Below, in pieces: positions 1 to 9,600 of a stretch of DNA of 64,000 nt. Position 1 is the stretch's first letter, and every line of letters starts with the position of its first letter. Under the pieces are notes generated by a model. That model worked only from the letters and a program-made list of their open reading frames with translations. It searched no databases and was not told the DNA's origin. The stretch lies in NCBI RefSeq assembly GCF_040448685.1, contig NZ_CP159290.1, positions 2,666,001 to 2,730,000 on the forward strand, read 5' to 3'. Made by a program: the position numbers and the translations under genes. This stretch comes from Cellulosimicrobium sp. ES-005. Lineage in GTDB: Bacteria > Actinomycetota > Actinomycetes > Actinomycetales > Cellulomonadaceae.

Positions 1-244
1 GGCGGACCTGCGCGAGGTCTGCCTCCGGGAGGACCAGCCAGTCGGGATCCTCGAGCGGCGCACAGACCACCTGGTGATCGGCGTCCAACGTCGTGCGCAG
101 CTCCTGGAGCCACTCCACGCGCACCGGGCAGTACCCGTCGTCTGCTGCGGCGTCGGCCTCCGTGTCCCACACGCTCGCGCTCAGCGGCATGACGACCACG
201 GCCGTCCCCGCTGCCCAGATCGCCACGCTCTCCCGCACCGTCAC
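1..244 (-). CDS. Hypothetical exported protein, 5' part only (runs off left edge)
   Basis: About 81 codons are visible, read leftwards from a GTG at 242-244; the C-terminus lies outside the window. The start is chosen because a GAGGAG Shine-Dalgarno sits six bases upstream. Residues 8-25 form a hydrophobic N-terminal stretch (contains AAGTAVVVMPLSA) that could be a signal peptide or anchor. The following part is acidic and has two cysteines 22 residues apart (GYCPV and VVCAPL), compatible with an extracytoplasmic disulfide. I do not recognise a family. It is divergent from the sigma factor gene at 615. Confidence 0.6.
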   Translation of the reverse strand, partial: MTVRESVAIWAAGTAVVVMPLSASVWDTEADAAADDGYCPVRVEWLQELRTTLDADHQVVCAPLEDPDWLVLPEADLAQVR

Positions 245-614
245 GTGCTTCTCCTCAGGCACATTCCATCCACCCCTGTCCAACCGTTCCGTTCCGGAGG
301 ACGACTCGTGTCGCCTCCGTCCTCACGTGGCCCGACGTGTGATGGTGCCGCATCCCGGCACCGTCCCTCGCCCCGCCTCATGCACCCGCCGTTCGGCTCT
401 CGTCCGACCCCCAACACCCTGACCAGCCTCGACACCGCACGAGAGCATCCCTGCCTCACCCCTTCCGGGCATGTTGAATCACCCTCTCGATCACCACCTC
501 GATCCGCGACACGATGTGCACCGTCTCGCATCTCAGTGGGTGAAGTCACACACGACCTGCCTCGTCGGGGCGGCGGCGCGGCCACGACGAGCATCTGAGG
601 ACGGGGCACCACGG
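245..614. other. Intergenic gap between divergent genes
   Basis: No open frame here has convincing codon structure on either strand. The gap must hold the promoters of the leftward partial gene and of the sigma factor gene. I could not choose a -35/-10 pair with confidence, and I see no hairpin or repeat of note. Confidence 0.5.
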
Positions 615-1271
615 ATGGACCTGAGCACTACCGACGAGCAGACGACGACCGGGCGCCGGTATGCACCGCGCCACCTCGACACGGGCGATACCGACACCGT
701 GCTCTGCGAGCGTGCACGCGAGGGAGACCAGGAGGCGGTCGCCGAGCTCTGGCGCAGGCACTACCCGTACGCCCTGGTGGTCGCCCGCCGCTACACCCGC
801 TCCCAGTGGGAAGCGGACGACCTCGCGGCGGAGGCCTTCACCCGCATCCTCATCCTCTTCCGACGCGGTCAGGGACCCGTCGAGTACGCACGGACCTACA
901 TCGCCCGGGCCGTGCGCAACGCCGCCACCGACCGTTCTCGACGCAAGACGCTCCCGACGGTGGAGATCGACGAGGCCGTCGACGTCCCCTCGGCCTACGA
1001 CCTCGGTTCGCACGCGACGAGCTCGGTGGAGCTGGACGAGGCCGTGGAGGGCATGTCCGGCTGCTCGGAACGCCAGCGCTACGTCCTCTGGCAGGTCGCC
1101 ATGGCCGGACGGACCGTGGCAGAGCTCGCGACCGAGCTCGACACGACTCCGAACGCCGTCTCCGCGCTCCTCGTCCGCGCTCGTGCGACGGTGCGTCGCA
1201 CGATGGACGCGAACCGGGAGGCGCGCCGCACGGCCGCGCGACTGCGAGGCGCGGAGGCGGCCGGCCTCTGA
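615..1271 (+). CDS. ECF-type RNA polymerase sigma factor
   Basis: A 218-residue sigma-70 family protein. Sigma2 spans roughly residues 30-100, including the core-binding stretch with EADDLAAEAFTRIL. Sigma4 spans roughly 150-205 and ends in a helix-turn-helix with TVAELATELDTTPNAVSALL. The frame is open further upstream, but the ATG at 615 begins a sequence of normal ECF length and composition; the Shine-Dalgarno is weak. No anti-sigma factor gene is adjacent. Two other ECF-type sequences of related form occur in this window (8 kb and 20 kb). It probably directs RNA polymerase to envelope genes in this region, but no target promoter is evident. Confidence 0.85.
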   Translation: MDLSTTDEQTTTGRRYAPRHLDTGDTDTVLCERAREGDQEAVAELWRRHYPYALVVARRYTRSQWEADDLAAEAFTRILILFRRGQGPVEYARTYIARAVRNAATDRSRRKTLPTVEIDEAVDVPSAYDLGSHATSSVELDEAVEGMSGCSERQRYVLWQVAMAGRTVAELATELDTTPNAVSALLVRARATVRRTMDANREARRTAARLRGAEAAGL

Positions 1272-1284
1272 GCCGGCACCAGCG

Positions 1285-1521
1285 CTATCCCGCGGGCGGC
1301 GGAGACGATCTGCCGCCCGCGTGACTCACCACCGTCCGATAGACCCGCAGTCTCTCCACCTGGAGCTCGGCGAACAGCGGCGCGTCGACCTCGTCCGCCG
1401 GCACCGCGAGGAGCCGCTCGAGGATCTCCCGCTGCGCCGCGTCGAGCTCGTCCAGGCGACGCCGGTCTGCCGAGGTGAGGAGAGGCCACGTCTCCGTGTA
1501 GGTAGGAAGGTCCGCCGTCAT
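1285..1521 (-). CDS. Small hypothetical protein
   Basis: A 78-residue soluble protein rich in charged residues, with a predicted helical middle (RRRLDELDAAQREILERLL). Its ATG overlaps the stop of the preceding HTH gene by four bases (ATGA), so it is translationally coupled to it and belongs to the wecB transcript. I do not recognise a family. Partnership with the HTH protein is an inference from coupling only. Confidence 0.6.
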   Translation of the reverse strand: MTADLPTYTETWPLLTSADRRRLDELDAAQREILERLLAVPADEVDAPLFAELQVERLRVYRTVVSHAGGRSSPPPAG

Positions 1522-1751
1522 CGGTCGTTCTCCCGCGGGGACCCGCTGCGCACGACATCGAGCAGGTCGCCCGCCGTGTAGAGCGCGCGCCCGTCCGATG
1601 CTCGCAGGGTGCGCAACGCACCGCGTCGACCGAGCTCGACGAGGACGGTCTCGTCCACGCCGAACAGCCGGGACGCGGTCGAGGACGTCAGCAGACCGCA
1701 GTCCGGGTCGGCAGGATCGCTCGTCGCTCCCCAGAGCGTCATCGCGACCAC
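1518..1751 (-). CDS. Short BldC/MerR-like helix-turn-helix protein
   Basis: A 77-residue protein. Residues 20-70 (LLTSSTASRLFGVDETVLVE, then LRASDGRALYTAGDLLDVV) follow the layout of MerR-type winged-HTH domains such as BldC or excisionases: a recognition helix, then a wing ending in a tyrosine and a short final helix. The usual G-x-R-R-Y wing is degenerate (GRALY). The GTG at 1751 lies three bases after the wecB stop; an in-frame ATG at 1742 is the alternative start. Position in the epimerase operon suggests a local DNA-binding regulator, but no operator is visible. Confidence 0.6.
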   Translation of the reverse strand: MVAMTLWGATSDPADPDCGLLTSSTASRLFGVDETVLVELGRRGALRTLRASDGRALYTAGDLLDVVRSGSPRENDR

Positions 1752-1754
1752 TAC

Positions 1755-2942
1755 CTACGAGACCAGGATCTCGGCGCGGTCCGCCGCCCCGGCATCGGTG
1801 GCCGCTCCACGCGCTGTGAGCATCGCTCGTAGCGCGATCACCGTACGCTCGGCCGCCCTACCGTCCCCGAACGGGTTCTCGGCACGAGCCATGCGGGCGT
1901 GGAACTGCTCGTTCGTGAGCAGCTCGCGCAACGTGCGCACGATGCGGTTCTGGTCCGTGCCGACGAGGACCGCGCCGCCGGCCTGGACGACCTCGGGCCG
2001 CTCCGTCGTGTCCCTCGTGACGATCACTGGCACGTCGACCGCCGGCGCCTCCTCCTGGATGCCACCCGAGTCCGTGACCACGACGGTCGAGCGCGCGAGC
2101 AGATGACAGAACGGCGCGTAGTCCATGGGCTCGGTCAGGTGGACGTTCGGCACCTCGGACAAGATCGGGACGACGACGTCTCGCACGAGCGGGTTGCGAT
2201 GCATCGGGAGGACCACGAGAACGTCCGGGTAGAGGTTGGCGACGCGGACCAACGCCCCCGCGACCTCCCCGATCCCCGCACCCCACGACTCACGACGATG
2301 CGCAGTGACGAGCACAATACGGCGCCCCTGGGACACGGCCACATCGATCACCGGGTCGCCCGTCGAGCCCTGCCGCTCGACCGTACGCAGCAGGGCGTCG
2401 ATCACGGTGTTGCCCGTGACGACGACCTTCTCGCGCGGCACGTTCTCGACGTAGAGGTTGTGGGCCGCAGCCTCGGTCGGGGCGCAGTGCAGTGCCGCGA
2501 CCGACCCCACGAACTTTCGGTTTCCCTCTTCAGGGAACGGCGAGTACACGTCACCGGTCCGCAGGCCGGCCTCGACGTGCACGACCGGGATCTGGCGGTG
2601 GTACGCGGCGAGCGCCCCCGCGAAGGCGGTGCTCGTATCCCCCTGCACCACGACCGCGTCGACCGGGTGACGGTCCAGGTAAGCACCGAAACCCTGGAGA
2701 GCGCCGGCCACGACGTCGTCAAGCGACTGACCGTGCCGCAAGAGCCCCAGATCGTGGTCCGGAACGATCCCAAACAGGTCGTTCACCTGGTCGAGCATCT
2801 CGCGATGCTGACCCGACGTGACCACGACGGGCGTCAGATCACGAGACGCCCGCAACGCCGCCACCACGGGCGCCATCTTCACCGCCTCGGGCCTCGTCCC
2901 GTAGAGCACGGCGATCCTGCGCCGGCTGCCATCAGTGCTCAT
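1755..2942 (-). CDS. wecB: UDP-N-acetylglucosamine 2-epimerase (non-hydrolysing)
   Basis: Interconverts UDP-GlcNAc and UDP-ManNAc, a cytoplasmic step supplying ManNAc-type sugars for wall polymers or capsule. The 395-residue length is normal. Visible family motifs are YGTRPEAVKMAPVV at the N-terminus, VVQGDTSTAFAGA, HVEAGLRTGDVYSPFPEE, LVTAHRRE and VTDSGGIQEEAP near the nucleotide site. The ATG at 2942 is preferred to one six codons upstream because GAGGAG lies ten bases before it. It is divergent from the surface protein gene at 3175 and co-transcribed with two small genes. Its product could feed the glycosyltransferase operon at 12.9-18.6 kb, though the two are not contiguous. Confidence 0.92.
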   Translation of the reverse strand: MSTDGSRRRIAVLYGTRPEAVKMAPVVAALRASRDLTPVVVTSGQHREMLDQVNDLFGIVPDHDLGLLRHGQSLDDVVAGALQGFGAYLDRHPVDAVVVQGDTSTAFAGALAAYHRQIPVVHVEAGLRTGDVYSPFPEEGNRKFVGSVAALHCAPTEAAAHNLYVENVPREKVVVTGNTVIDALLRTVERQGSTGDPVIDVAVSQGRRIVLVTAHRRESWGAGIGEVAGALVRVANLYPDVLVVLPMHRNPLVRDVVVPILSEVPNVHLTEPMDYAPFCHLLARSTVVVTDSGGIQEEAPAVDVPVIVTRDTTERPEVVQAGGAVLVGTDQNRIVRTLRELLTNEQFHARMARAENPFGDGRAAERTVIALRAMLTARGAATDAGAADRAEILVS

Positions 2943-3174
2943 CGTCTTGCTCCTCGTCATCGTCCCGGAACGCCCCGTGCAGCGGGACAGACGAGAACGA
3001 CCGAGCGCAATGACGGGGGGATGCCGTGCCGATACAGGCCGGGCTCGGTCGATGGGCTCACCCTGCGGTTCACACCGTCAGACCCACCCCCGACCCACCG
3101 TCTACCCCAGAGCAAGCCCAACCCGGTCACGGCACACACGCGCCCACAGACCGGCACACGGAAAGGGAAAAGAC

Positions 3175-4875
3175 ATGTCCTTTACCCCCCCCGCAGATAG
3201 GGGACTGAGAACAAGGGCGCGCCACTCCCTAGGACGCGCCGCCCGCGCCACCGCCGTAATCGGCCTGTGCGCCGGACTCACCCTCAGCAGCGCCACGCTC
3301 GCGAACGCGGCCCCGGCAACCGGCGAGGGAACCCAGTCCAACCTGCTCTACTCCGTCGACGGCGGGACCACCTGGACCGACACCGTCACCGCCGAGCGTG
3401 GCCAGCAGGTCCTGGCCCGCCTGTTCTACGACACCACCAAGGACACCCCGGTGACGGGCACGTCCCTGACCACCCAGATCCCCGACGGATTCACCTACGT
3501 CCCCGGCACCACCCGCAACGTCCTGGCCCCCGGCTCCGACGTCACCACCGGTACCGTCGGTGCCGAGACCAAGGCCACCGCCGTCACCGACTCCGTCTGG
3601 TCCGGCGACAACCTCCAGGTCTCCCCCTCGGCCGGGTTCAACGGCGAGTCCAACGCCTCCCAGACCGGCATCCTGCGCAACGGCACCAAGCGCTACCTCA
3701 ACCTCCACGAGTGCCAGGTGCAGAACGGCCAGAACGCTGCGACGTACAACGTCACCACGCCCAGTTGGATCGGCGTCGGAACCAACACCTCCAACTCGGC
3801 AGACAGCTCGGCCTCATGCGAGGGCAGTCTCTCCGGCGGCTACTACGTTTCGGGGCAAAACGTGGAGCCGATCGACCTTCTCGGGAACCGGTACCTCAAC
3901 TTGCACGAGTGCCAGGTCTCCAACGGGAGGGACTCGGTCACCTACAACGTCACCACCCCGAACTGGATCGGGATCGGGACCAGCGGTTCCAACAGCGCCG
4001 ACATCACCCCCGCGTGCGAGAACAACCTCTCCGGCAACTATGTGATCCAGGGGCAGAACGTCCAAGCGCTGGACCTCGTCGGCAACCGGTACGTCAACCT
4101 GCACGAATGCCAGGTGTCCAACGGTTCGAACTCGGTCACGTACAACGTGACCACACCCAGCTGGATCGGCGTCGGCACCAACGCCTCCAACAGCGCCGAC
4201 ACCACCCCCGCGTGCGAGAACAACCTCTCCGGCGGCTACGTGATCCAGGGCCAGACCGTTCAGGCGCTGGATCTTCTAGATGCGGCGCGTGGTCAGGGGT
4301 TCATCGAGTTCGCCTTCACCTCCGAGGCACCTGAGCCCCCGGCATGCGAGCAGACCGTCACCGAGCCCGCGATCACCTCCACCCGTCAGGGTGTGCTCAA
4401 CGGCACCGGGACCGGCACCCCGACCTCCACCGCCGCCATCACCCTGGCCGAGTACACCGCCACCGGGGACCCCTGCCCCGAAGAGCTGGCAGCGAACACC
4501 GACGAGTACACCACCGTGCAGGACACCACCCTGACCGGGAACGTCCTGGACAACGACGTCATCCCCGACGGATCCACCATCACCGTCACCGGCCCGGGCG
4601 CCGGCCCCTGGAACGGTGACCTCACCCTGAACGAGGACGGCACCTTCACCTACACCCCGGCCCCCGGGTACGTCGGCACCGACTCGTTCAGCTACACCAT
4701 CACCGACCAGGACGGCAACACCTCCGTCGGCACCGTCAACATCACCATCACCGAGGACGAGAACGGCATCCCCCTCATCGCCCCCGGCGCCGCCGCCACC
4801 GCAGGCCTGCTCGGCCTGGCCGGCCTCGGCCTCGGCTACACCCGCCGCCGCGAGACCACGAACGAGGTGATCTGA
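3175..4875 (+). CDS. Secreted surface protein A with three 66-residue repeats and C-terminal membrane anchor
   Basis: 566 residues. A signal peptide (about 1-46, ending ATLANA) is followed by a domain (50-170) shared with the paralogue at 10989-12722. Three tandem 66-residue repeats start at residues 173, 239 and 305, each with a Cys pair (LHEC...CE). A cadherin-like/Big_9 domain follows at about 443-526 (GNVLDNDV, GTFTYTPAPGYVGTDSFSYT). The C-terminus reads GIPLIAPGAA, a hydrophobic span (about 535-555), then RRR: a tripartite sorting-signal shape without LPXTG. GGAAAGGG precedes the ATG. It probably acts outside the cell as an adhesin or structural surface protein. Its N- and C-terminal coding DNA is nearly identical to the inverted paralogue while the repeats differ. 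Confidence 0.85.
   Translation: MSFTPPADRGLRTRARHSLGRAARATAVIGLCAGLTLSSATLANAAPATGEGTQSNLLYSVDGGTTWTDTVTAERGQQVLARLFYDTTKDTPVTGTSLTTQIPDGFTYVPGTTRNVLAPGSDVTTGTVGAETKATAVTDSVWSGDNLQVSPSAGFNGESNASQTGILRNGTKRYLNLHECQVQNGQNAATYNVTTPSWIGVGTNTSNSADSSASCEGSLSGGYYVSGQNVEPIDLLGNRYLNLHECQVSNGRDSVTYNVTTPNWIGIGTSGSNSADITPACENNLSGNYVIQGQNVQALDLVGNRYVNLHECQVSNGSNSVTYNVTTPSWIGVGTNASNSADTTPACENNLSGGYVIQGQTVQALDLLDAARGQGFIEFAFTSEAPEPPACEQTVTEPAITSTRQGVLNGTGTGTPTSTAAITLAEYTATGDPCPEELAANTDEYTTVQDTTLTGNVLDNDVIPDGSTITVTGPGAGPWNGDLTLNEDGTFTYTPAPGYVGTDSFSYTITDQDGNTSVGTVNITITEDENGIPLIAPGAAATAGLLGLAGLGLGYTRRRETTNEVI
3319..3700 (+). repeat. Inverted repeat arm N (copy 1)
   Basis: Coding DNA for the N-terminal domain of surface protein A. 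It is nearly identical to the reverse complement of 12243-12626, for example over LLYSVDGGTTW and QIPDGFTYVPGTTRNVLAPG. It is separated from its partner by about 8.5 kb. Confidence 0.85.
3691..4284 (+). repeat. Three tandem 198-bp coding repeats
   Basis: Units start near 3691, 3889 and 4087 and encode RYLNLHECQV...WIG(V/I)GT...SNSAD...NLSG...ALDL. Units two and three are the most alike. The repeat number could change by slippage or recombination without changing the frame. Confidence 0.85.
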
Positions 4876-4935
4876 CCCCACCAACCGATCCACTTCCTGA
4901 CAGCGGCCCTCCCACCACCAGGCGGGAGGGCCGCC
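4273..4935 (+). repeat. Inverted repeat arm C (copy 1), including terminator
   Basis: Encodes the Big_9 domain and anchor of surface protein A and continues through the terminator hairpin. It matches the reverse complement of 10930-11584, with runs well over 100 bases that I read as identical. Recombination between the arms would invert the 5-10.9 kb segment. Confidence 0.85.
4903..4934 (+). terminator. Terminator hairpin after surface protein A
   Basis: Eleven-base perfect stem GCGGCCCTCCC / GGGAGGGCCGC with a 10-base loop, 28 bases after the stop codon. The same stem is found after the paralogous gene (10930-10961). Confidence 0.8.
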
Positions 4936-4943
4936 GTGCTGCA

Positions 4944-4959
4944 TGTGACCCGCATCACA
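4944..4959 (+). promoter_or_regulatory. CRP/GlxR-like site TGTGA-N6-TCACA
   Basis: TGTGACCCGCATCACA has both half-sites exact but lacks the central TA preferred by GlxR. It lies about 95 bases before the LuxR start at 5054, a suitable operator position. No binding is shown. Confidence 0.45.
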
Positions 4960-5053
4960 CGACACGAACTGTGAGGCTCGGCGTCCTAGTGGTGCAAGAC
5001 CCCACCGAATCGGAAATATCGGCTTCACGCTGGGAATCTGGGAGGACTGCACA

Positions 5054-6634
5054 GTGGAGTGTCAGGCGATGCCGACCCGAACCACCAACGCGAGCGAGGT
5101 CGATACGCTGCTGGGAGCCATCCGGACAGGCGACACCGACGCCGCACGGAGCGTGCTGGAGCACTGCTGGACCGGCCTGCTCGACGAGGAGGACGGCACC
5201 GCCCTCCAGGATGTCCAGGCCGCGGTGCTCGCCGGGGACCCGCCGTCGGTCCCCTCCGACCTCCTCGACCTCGTGTCCGTGACACGCCCGATGCCCACCC
5301 ACCCGCAATACCGGGCCACCAGCATCTCCCCCGACGAGACCCTGTCCGGGCTGTCCGCCTTCATCCGGACGGCCAACCAACGACGCGCGGGGCAGCCCGG
5401 TCCTTCGTCGGCGACCGCCTCGCAGTGGCTCCTGCGGGCGAGGAACACCGAGCTCCCGCGGCCCCGGGTCCTGGTCATGCTCCAGGCCTTCGTCAGCGCA
5501 CTCGAGGCAGGACGGACGACGGAGGCACTCCTCCACGCCGAGGAGGCGTACCGGCTGTCGATCTCCACCGGGGCGGCGAGACTGGCACGGGCGGCCGCCG
5601 AGGCCGCAGCCCTCGCGCTAGCGCTCGACGCGCAACGCCACCGCGCGCAGAGCTGGATCGCCGAGGCCTGTCTGCTCCCCTCGCCACCACCGTGGTGGCG
5701 GCAGACGTTCGGCGACCCGCTCCTCCTCGCCACCAACGTCGCGCTCCTCGAAGCAACAGTCCCCACCGGCGCTGTCGCCGACCCTTGCCTCCGGGACGCG
5801 CACTGGGCGACGGACCTCTGGTTCGTCGCATTGCACCTGGACACCTGGCACGCCGCCCTGAGCCCGACGCCCGCCGTCGCCCTCGACGGCCTCCACGCCT
5901 CGCTGCTGCAGCGCTCTCCCGCGGCCCACACCGGTGACGTCGCACGAGACCCGCACCGACCCCGGCCGATCCCCCCTCTGCTCGCGCTCGACCTCGGGCG
6001 CCTGTACCTGGAGCACGGCCGCGGCACGAGCGCCGAGCTCGTGGCCGAGCTCCTCGACCAGGAGCCCGCTGCGCACTCGCTCCTGACGGCGCGGCTCTGC
6101 CTCGCCCATCGGCGCCCCCGCGAGGCCCTCGCCGCCGTCCGCAACCCAGCGGTCGCCCACTCCGCCTCACCACGCGTTCGCATCGAGGCGCGCCTGCTCA
6201 GCGCGGACGCGCACCTCGCGCTCGGATCCGATGACGACGCCCACCGCGAGCTTGCCCACGCTCTCGACACGGTCCGCCGCACCGGAGGGTCCTTCCCGCT
6301 GCGCTGGGGATCGCCCGCCGTCCTTCGCGTTGCCGCGCGCCTGTTCGGGCACCCCGTCGTCGAGGAGCTCGCGCGCACGGCACGCGAACCGGTCGAGCCG
6401 ACGTTTGCCACGCTCTCCGAGCGGCAGTCGGAGGTGCTGAGCATGCTCGCGCAGGGGCTCACCGCCACCCAGATCGCCCGTCGGTCGTTCGTGTCGGCGA
6501 ACACCGTGAAGACGCAGGTGCGCGACATCTACCGCCGGCTGGGAGTGCACGACAGGGCATCCGCACTGCGGAGGGCGCACGAGACCGGTCTGCTCGACCC
6601 CGTCGTCCGGCCCGGGCTCATGACCCACCCGTGA
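5054..6634 (+). CDS. LuxR-family transcriptional regulator (large, helical N-terminus)
   Basis: 526 residues. The last ~70 are a classic LuxR/GerE helix-turn-helix (LSERQSEVLSMLAQGL then FVSANTVKTQVRDIYRRLG). The N-terminal 450 residues are Ala/Leu-rich and helical, like the TPR-type sensor part of MalT/LAL regulators, but no Walker A motif is visible, so it lacks an evident ATPase. GGAGG lies eight bases before the GTG at 5054; the ATG at 5069 is a second possible start. It converges with the sigma-factor fusion gene and overlaps its 3' end by 17 bases. Its HTH resembles that of the regulator at 20639-23386. It probably regulates neighbouring surface genes. Confidence 0.8.
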   Translation: MECQAMPTRTTNASEVDTLLGAIRTGDTDAARSVLEHCWTGLLDEEDGTALQDVQAAVLAGDPPSVPSDLLDLVSVTRPMPTHPQYRATSISPDETLSGLSAFIRTANQRRAGQPGPSSATASQWLLRARNTELPRPRVLVMLQAFVSALEAGRTTEALLHAEEAYRLSISTGAARLARAAAEAAALALALDAQRHRAQSWIAEACLLPSPPPWWRQTFGDPLLLATNVALLEATVPTGAVADPCLRDAHWATDLWFVALHLDTWHAALSPTPAVALDGLHASLLQRSPAAHTGDVARDPHRPRPIPPLLALDLGRLYLEHGRGTSAELVAELLDQEPAAHSLLTARLCLAHRRPREALAAVRNPAVAHSASPRVRIEARLLSADAHLALGSDDDAHRELAHALDTVRRTGGSFPLRWGSPAVLRVAARLFGHPVVEELARTAREPVEPTFATLSERQSEVLSMLAQGLTATQIARRSFVSANTVKTQVRDIYRRLGVHDRASALRRAHETGLLDPVVRPGLMTHP

Positions 6635-9600
6635 CGACGGTGAGCGCCCCCACCCAGAAGTCGTCCCCCGTACTCACGGCACGCAGCGCGGCACGCGAGG
6701 CGAGCAGCGCTGCCGGCCGGAACGGCTTCACGTCGACACCAAGCGAGTTCGCGTAGGACGACCCCCACGCCGTCGAGTCGAAGGCATTGCTGCCCGATCC
6801 GACCGCGCCGGGGCCGGATCCGGTCCACCGCAGCGGTACCAGCGCGGTGCCGTCGAGGAAGAGCTGGTCCCCACCGGTCGCGCGGTCGCCCTCCCAGGCG
6901 ACCGCACCGATGCGGGCCTGCGACCCTGCGCGACCTGCGACGACCGTCTCGCGGCCTCCGTCCCCCTTGGTGACAGCCAGGAGACCGTCGTTCACGATCG
7001 CGAGTCTCGAGGCGGTGCCGGTCGGGTCCCGGTGCACCACCACGAGTGCCCACCCGGCCATCGACCCGCTGCCACCGGCCGCGCACACGTCGGCGACCCC
7101 CCAGGTTCCCGACCCCCCGGCCCGGACCTGCGCCGTCACGTCGACGCTGGCCTGGTAGACCGCGTAGTCGCGCCCGGGCGCACGCTCGACCACGACCGCG
7201 CCGACGGGCTGCCTGAGCGATCCACCGGGCGAGGCCAGCCGCACCGTCCCGACGGACCCGTCACACATGCCGGTGCGGTACTCGCCGCCCCAGTACAGCC
7301 GCGCGCTGACGATCTCGCTGCCGGACGGCAGGTCGAGACGAGCCCGGGACGACGGCGTTCCCGTGCCCAGCTCGTCGACCGTCACCATCTGCCACGCCTT
7401 GTTGTCCTGCAGGGTCCCGGTCGCGGTGCCGTCGACGACGCTCGCGCACCTGCTGTCGGACGGCGGGCAATGCAGGACCGGGGCCCCCACCTGGGTGACG
7501 CCGACGTCCCCCACCGCGACGTAGCGCGCGGCGAGCGGCGAGTCCCGCACCACGACGTCCTGGCTGAACACCGCGTCCGACTGCCCGTCTGCGGGCCGGA
7601 CGGTGACGGGAACCGCGCCCTGGGTGGTGTGCGGTGCGACGACGACGGGGACGAGCAGCGTCGAGGCCGCCCCGAGGGCGAGCCCGCGTACCGTACAGAG
7701 AGCACCAGCGCCCGACGCCTTGCACGTCCAGTCGGAAGAAGCCCGCCCGAGGTCGGCAGAGTCGAGGGCGACGCCGGTGGGCAGCACCACCTCGAGCACG
7801 ACGGTCGCGACCGAGGCCGGGCCGGCGTGCGTGACGGTGACGCCGAGGACCCCGGGGCGCCCGGGCGCGAGGTCTCCGAGATCCTCGAAGACGACGTCGA
7901 GCTCGACCACGTCCGGGGACGTCGTCGAACCGCCGGGATCTACCGCCCCCGGCGACCCAGGCACCCCGGGCGGTGCAGCGTCGCCCGGCGCGCCGGAGCC
8001 GTCCCTGGTGCCCTGCCCCTCCCCGCCCGCGCCGTCCGGTGCGCCCACCGGAGAGCCGTGCTCTCCCGGCGTCGGAACCGCACCGCTCCCCTGAGCCTCG
8101 GTCGGCACCGACGGGTCACCCTCGTCGACCTCCACGCCGGACTCAGCATCCGCGGGGCCCGCCCCGTCGGAGGCCACCGGCGCACCGACCGGGGCGACGA
8201 CCACCGGGACGGGGAGCATCCCCGATGCCGCCACACCCAGGAGCACGACGAGCACCGTCGACACCACACCGACGGACCAGGGCCAGGTCCGCGCGGGGCG
8301 CGACCACCACACCCGGCGCACGAAGCGCCCCGGGTGACGCACCGTCCCCACCACCGCGGACCACCACCGCGGCCACTCCCCGAACCACCCCACGATAGGA
8401 AGCAGGAGCAGACCGCCCGACGACGCGCCGTCGCGCTGTCTGACGGCGCTGGCACCTGCGGCGCCGCCCACCCCACGGCGGCGTCCCCGACGAGAGAGCG
8501 CCGACGGACCTCGCTCCGCCCCAGCAGCCGCCACGACGGCCGCCGCAGCCCCTGCTGCGGCACCTGTTCGCTCGCCCCCCAGGGGTACTGCCGCCGTCGC
8601 CCGGTCCACGCCGTCCGCCTCGTGCACGCCTGCCACACCACCGACCACGCCCTCGGGCGGGCTACCGAGCACACCGGTCGCGAGATCGTCGGCCGGGCCG
8701 TCCGAGCCGTCGTCCGTGGGACGGGCGGAGGCCATCGTCCCGGACGCACCAACCACGGCGAGGGCGCCGGCGGCTGCGCCACGAGTGCGGCGCCGTGCCG
8801 CCCACCGACCACCCAGCGCCGACCTGCCCGCCCGGGGCGAACGCGGGCCGTCCGACGACGCTGCCAGCACTGCCGGGGCTCCAAGGGGCAGGAGCAGGAT
8901 GCGCATACGACCGCGGAGGTCGCTCAGCTCCTCAACGACTGCGGTGCACGGGGCACAGGTCGTCAGATGCGTCTCGATGCGCCGCCGTACCTGCGGGGTG
9001 AGACCACCCTGCGCGTACCGCGCCAGGTGCGGCGAGAAGTCCGCGCACCCGGGGTCGGCCCGCCGTACGTGGGCCTGGAGATAGCCGTGGCGCAGGCGGT
9101 CGCGCGCTCGCCGGGCCAGGGACGACGCGGCGTTCGGCGAGATGCCGAGCATCGGCGCCGCCTGAGCCGGCGTCATGCCCTCCACGTCCAGGTACCAAAG
9201 CACCTGCTGCCAGCGGGCCGGCAGCGTGCCGAACGCCGAACGCACGAGGGAGACGTCCTCGGCCACGGTCAGGCGGTCGGGGTCGTGCGCCGGGCCGTCG
9301 AGAGCCTCATGCGACGCTGGCCGGACCCTCTCCTGCGAGCGGACGTGGCTCAGCGCCGCGTTGCGCACGGACGTCAGTAGGTACGAACGGACGTTGCTCG
9401 TCGGTCCGCCGCCCTCGCGCGCCTTCGTCAGCAGCGCGGTGAAGGCCTCCGCCACCGCGTCGTCGGCGCTGGGTCCCGCTCCGAGGACGCGCCGGGCCAC
9501 CCCGAGCGCCGCGGGACCGTGCCGACGGTAGAGCTCAGTGAACGCCGCGTCCTGCCCTGCTCGCAGCGCGTCGACGAGCCGGTCATCGTGGAGCTCCGCC

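Noticed and set aside
3691-4284. CRISPR-like periodic repeats
   Set aside because: The 198-bp period lies in a coding frame and encodes protein repeats; no short repeats with unique spacers.
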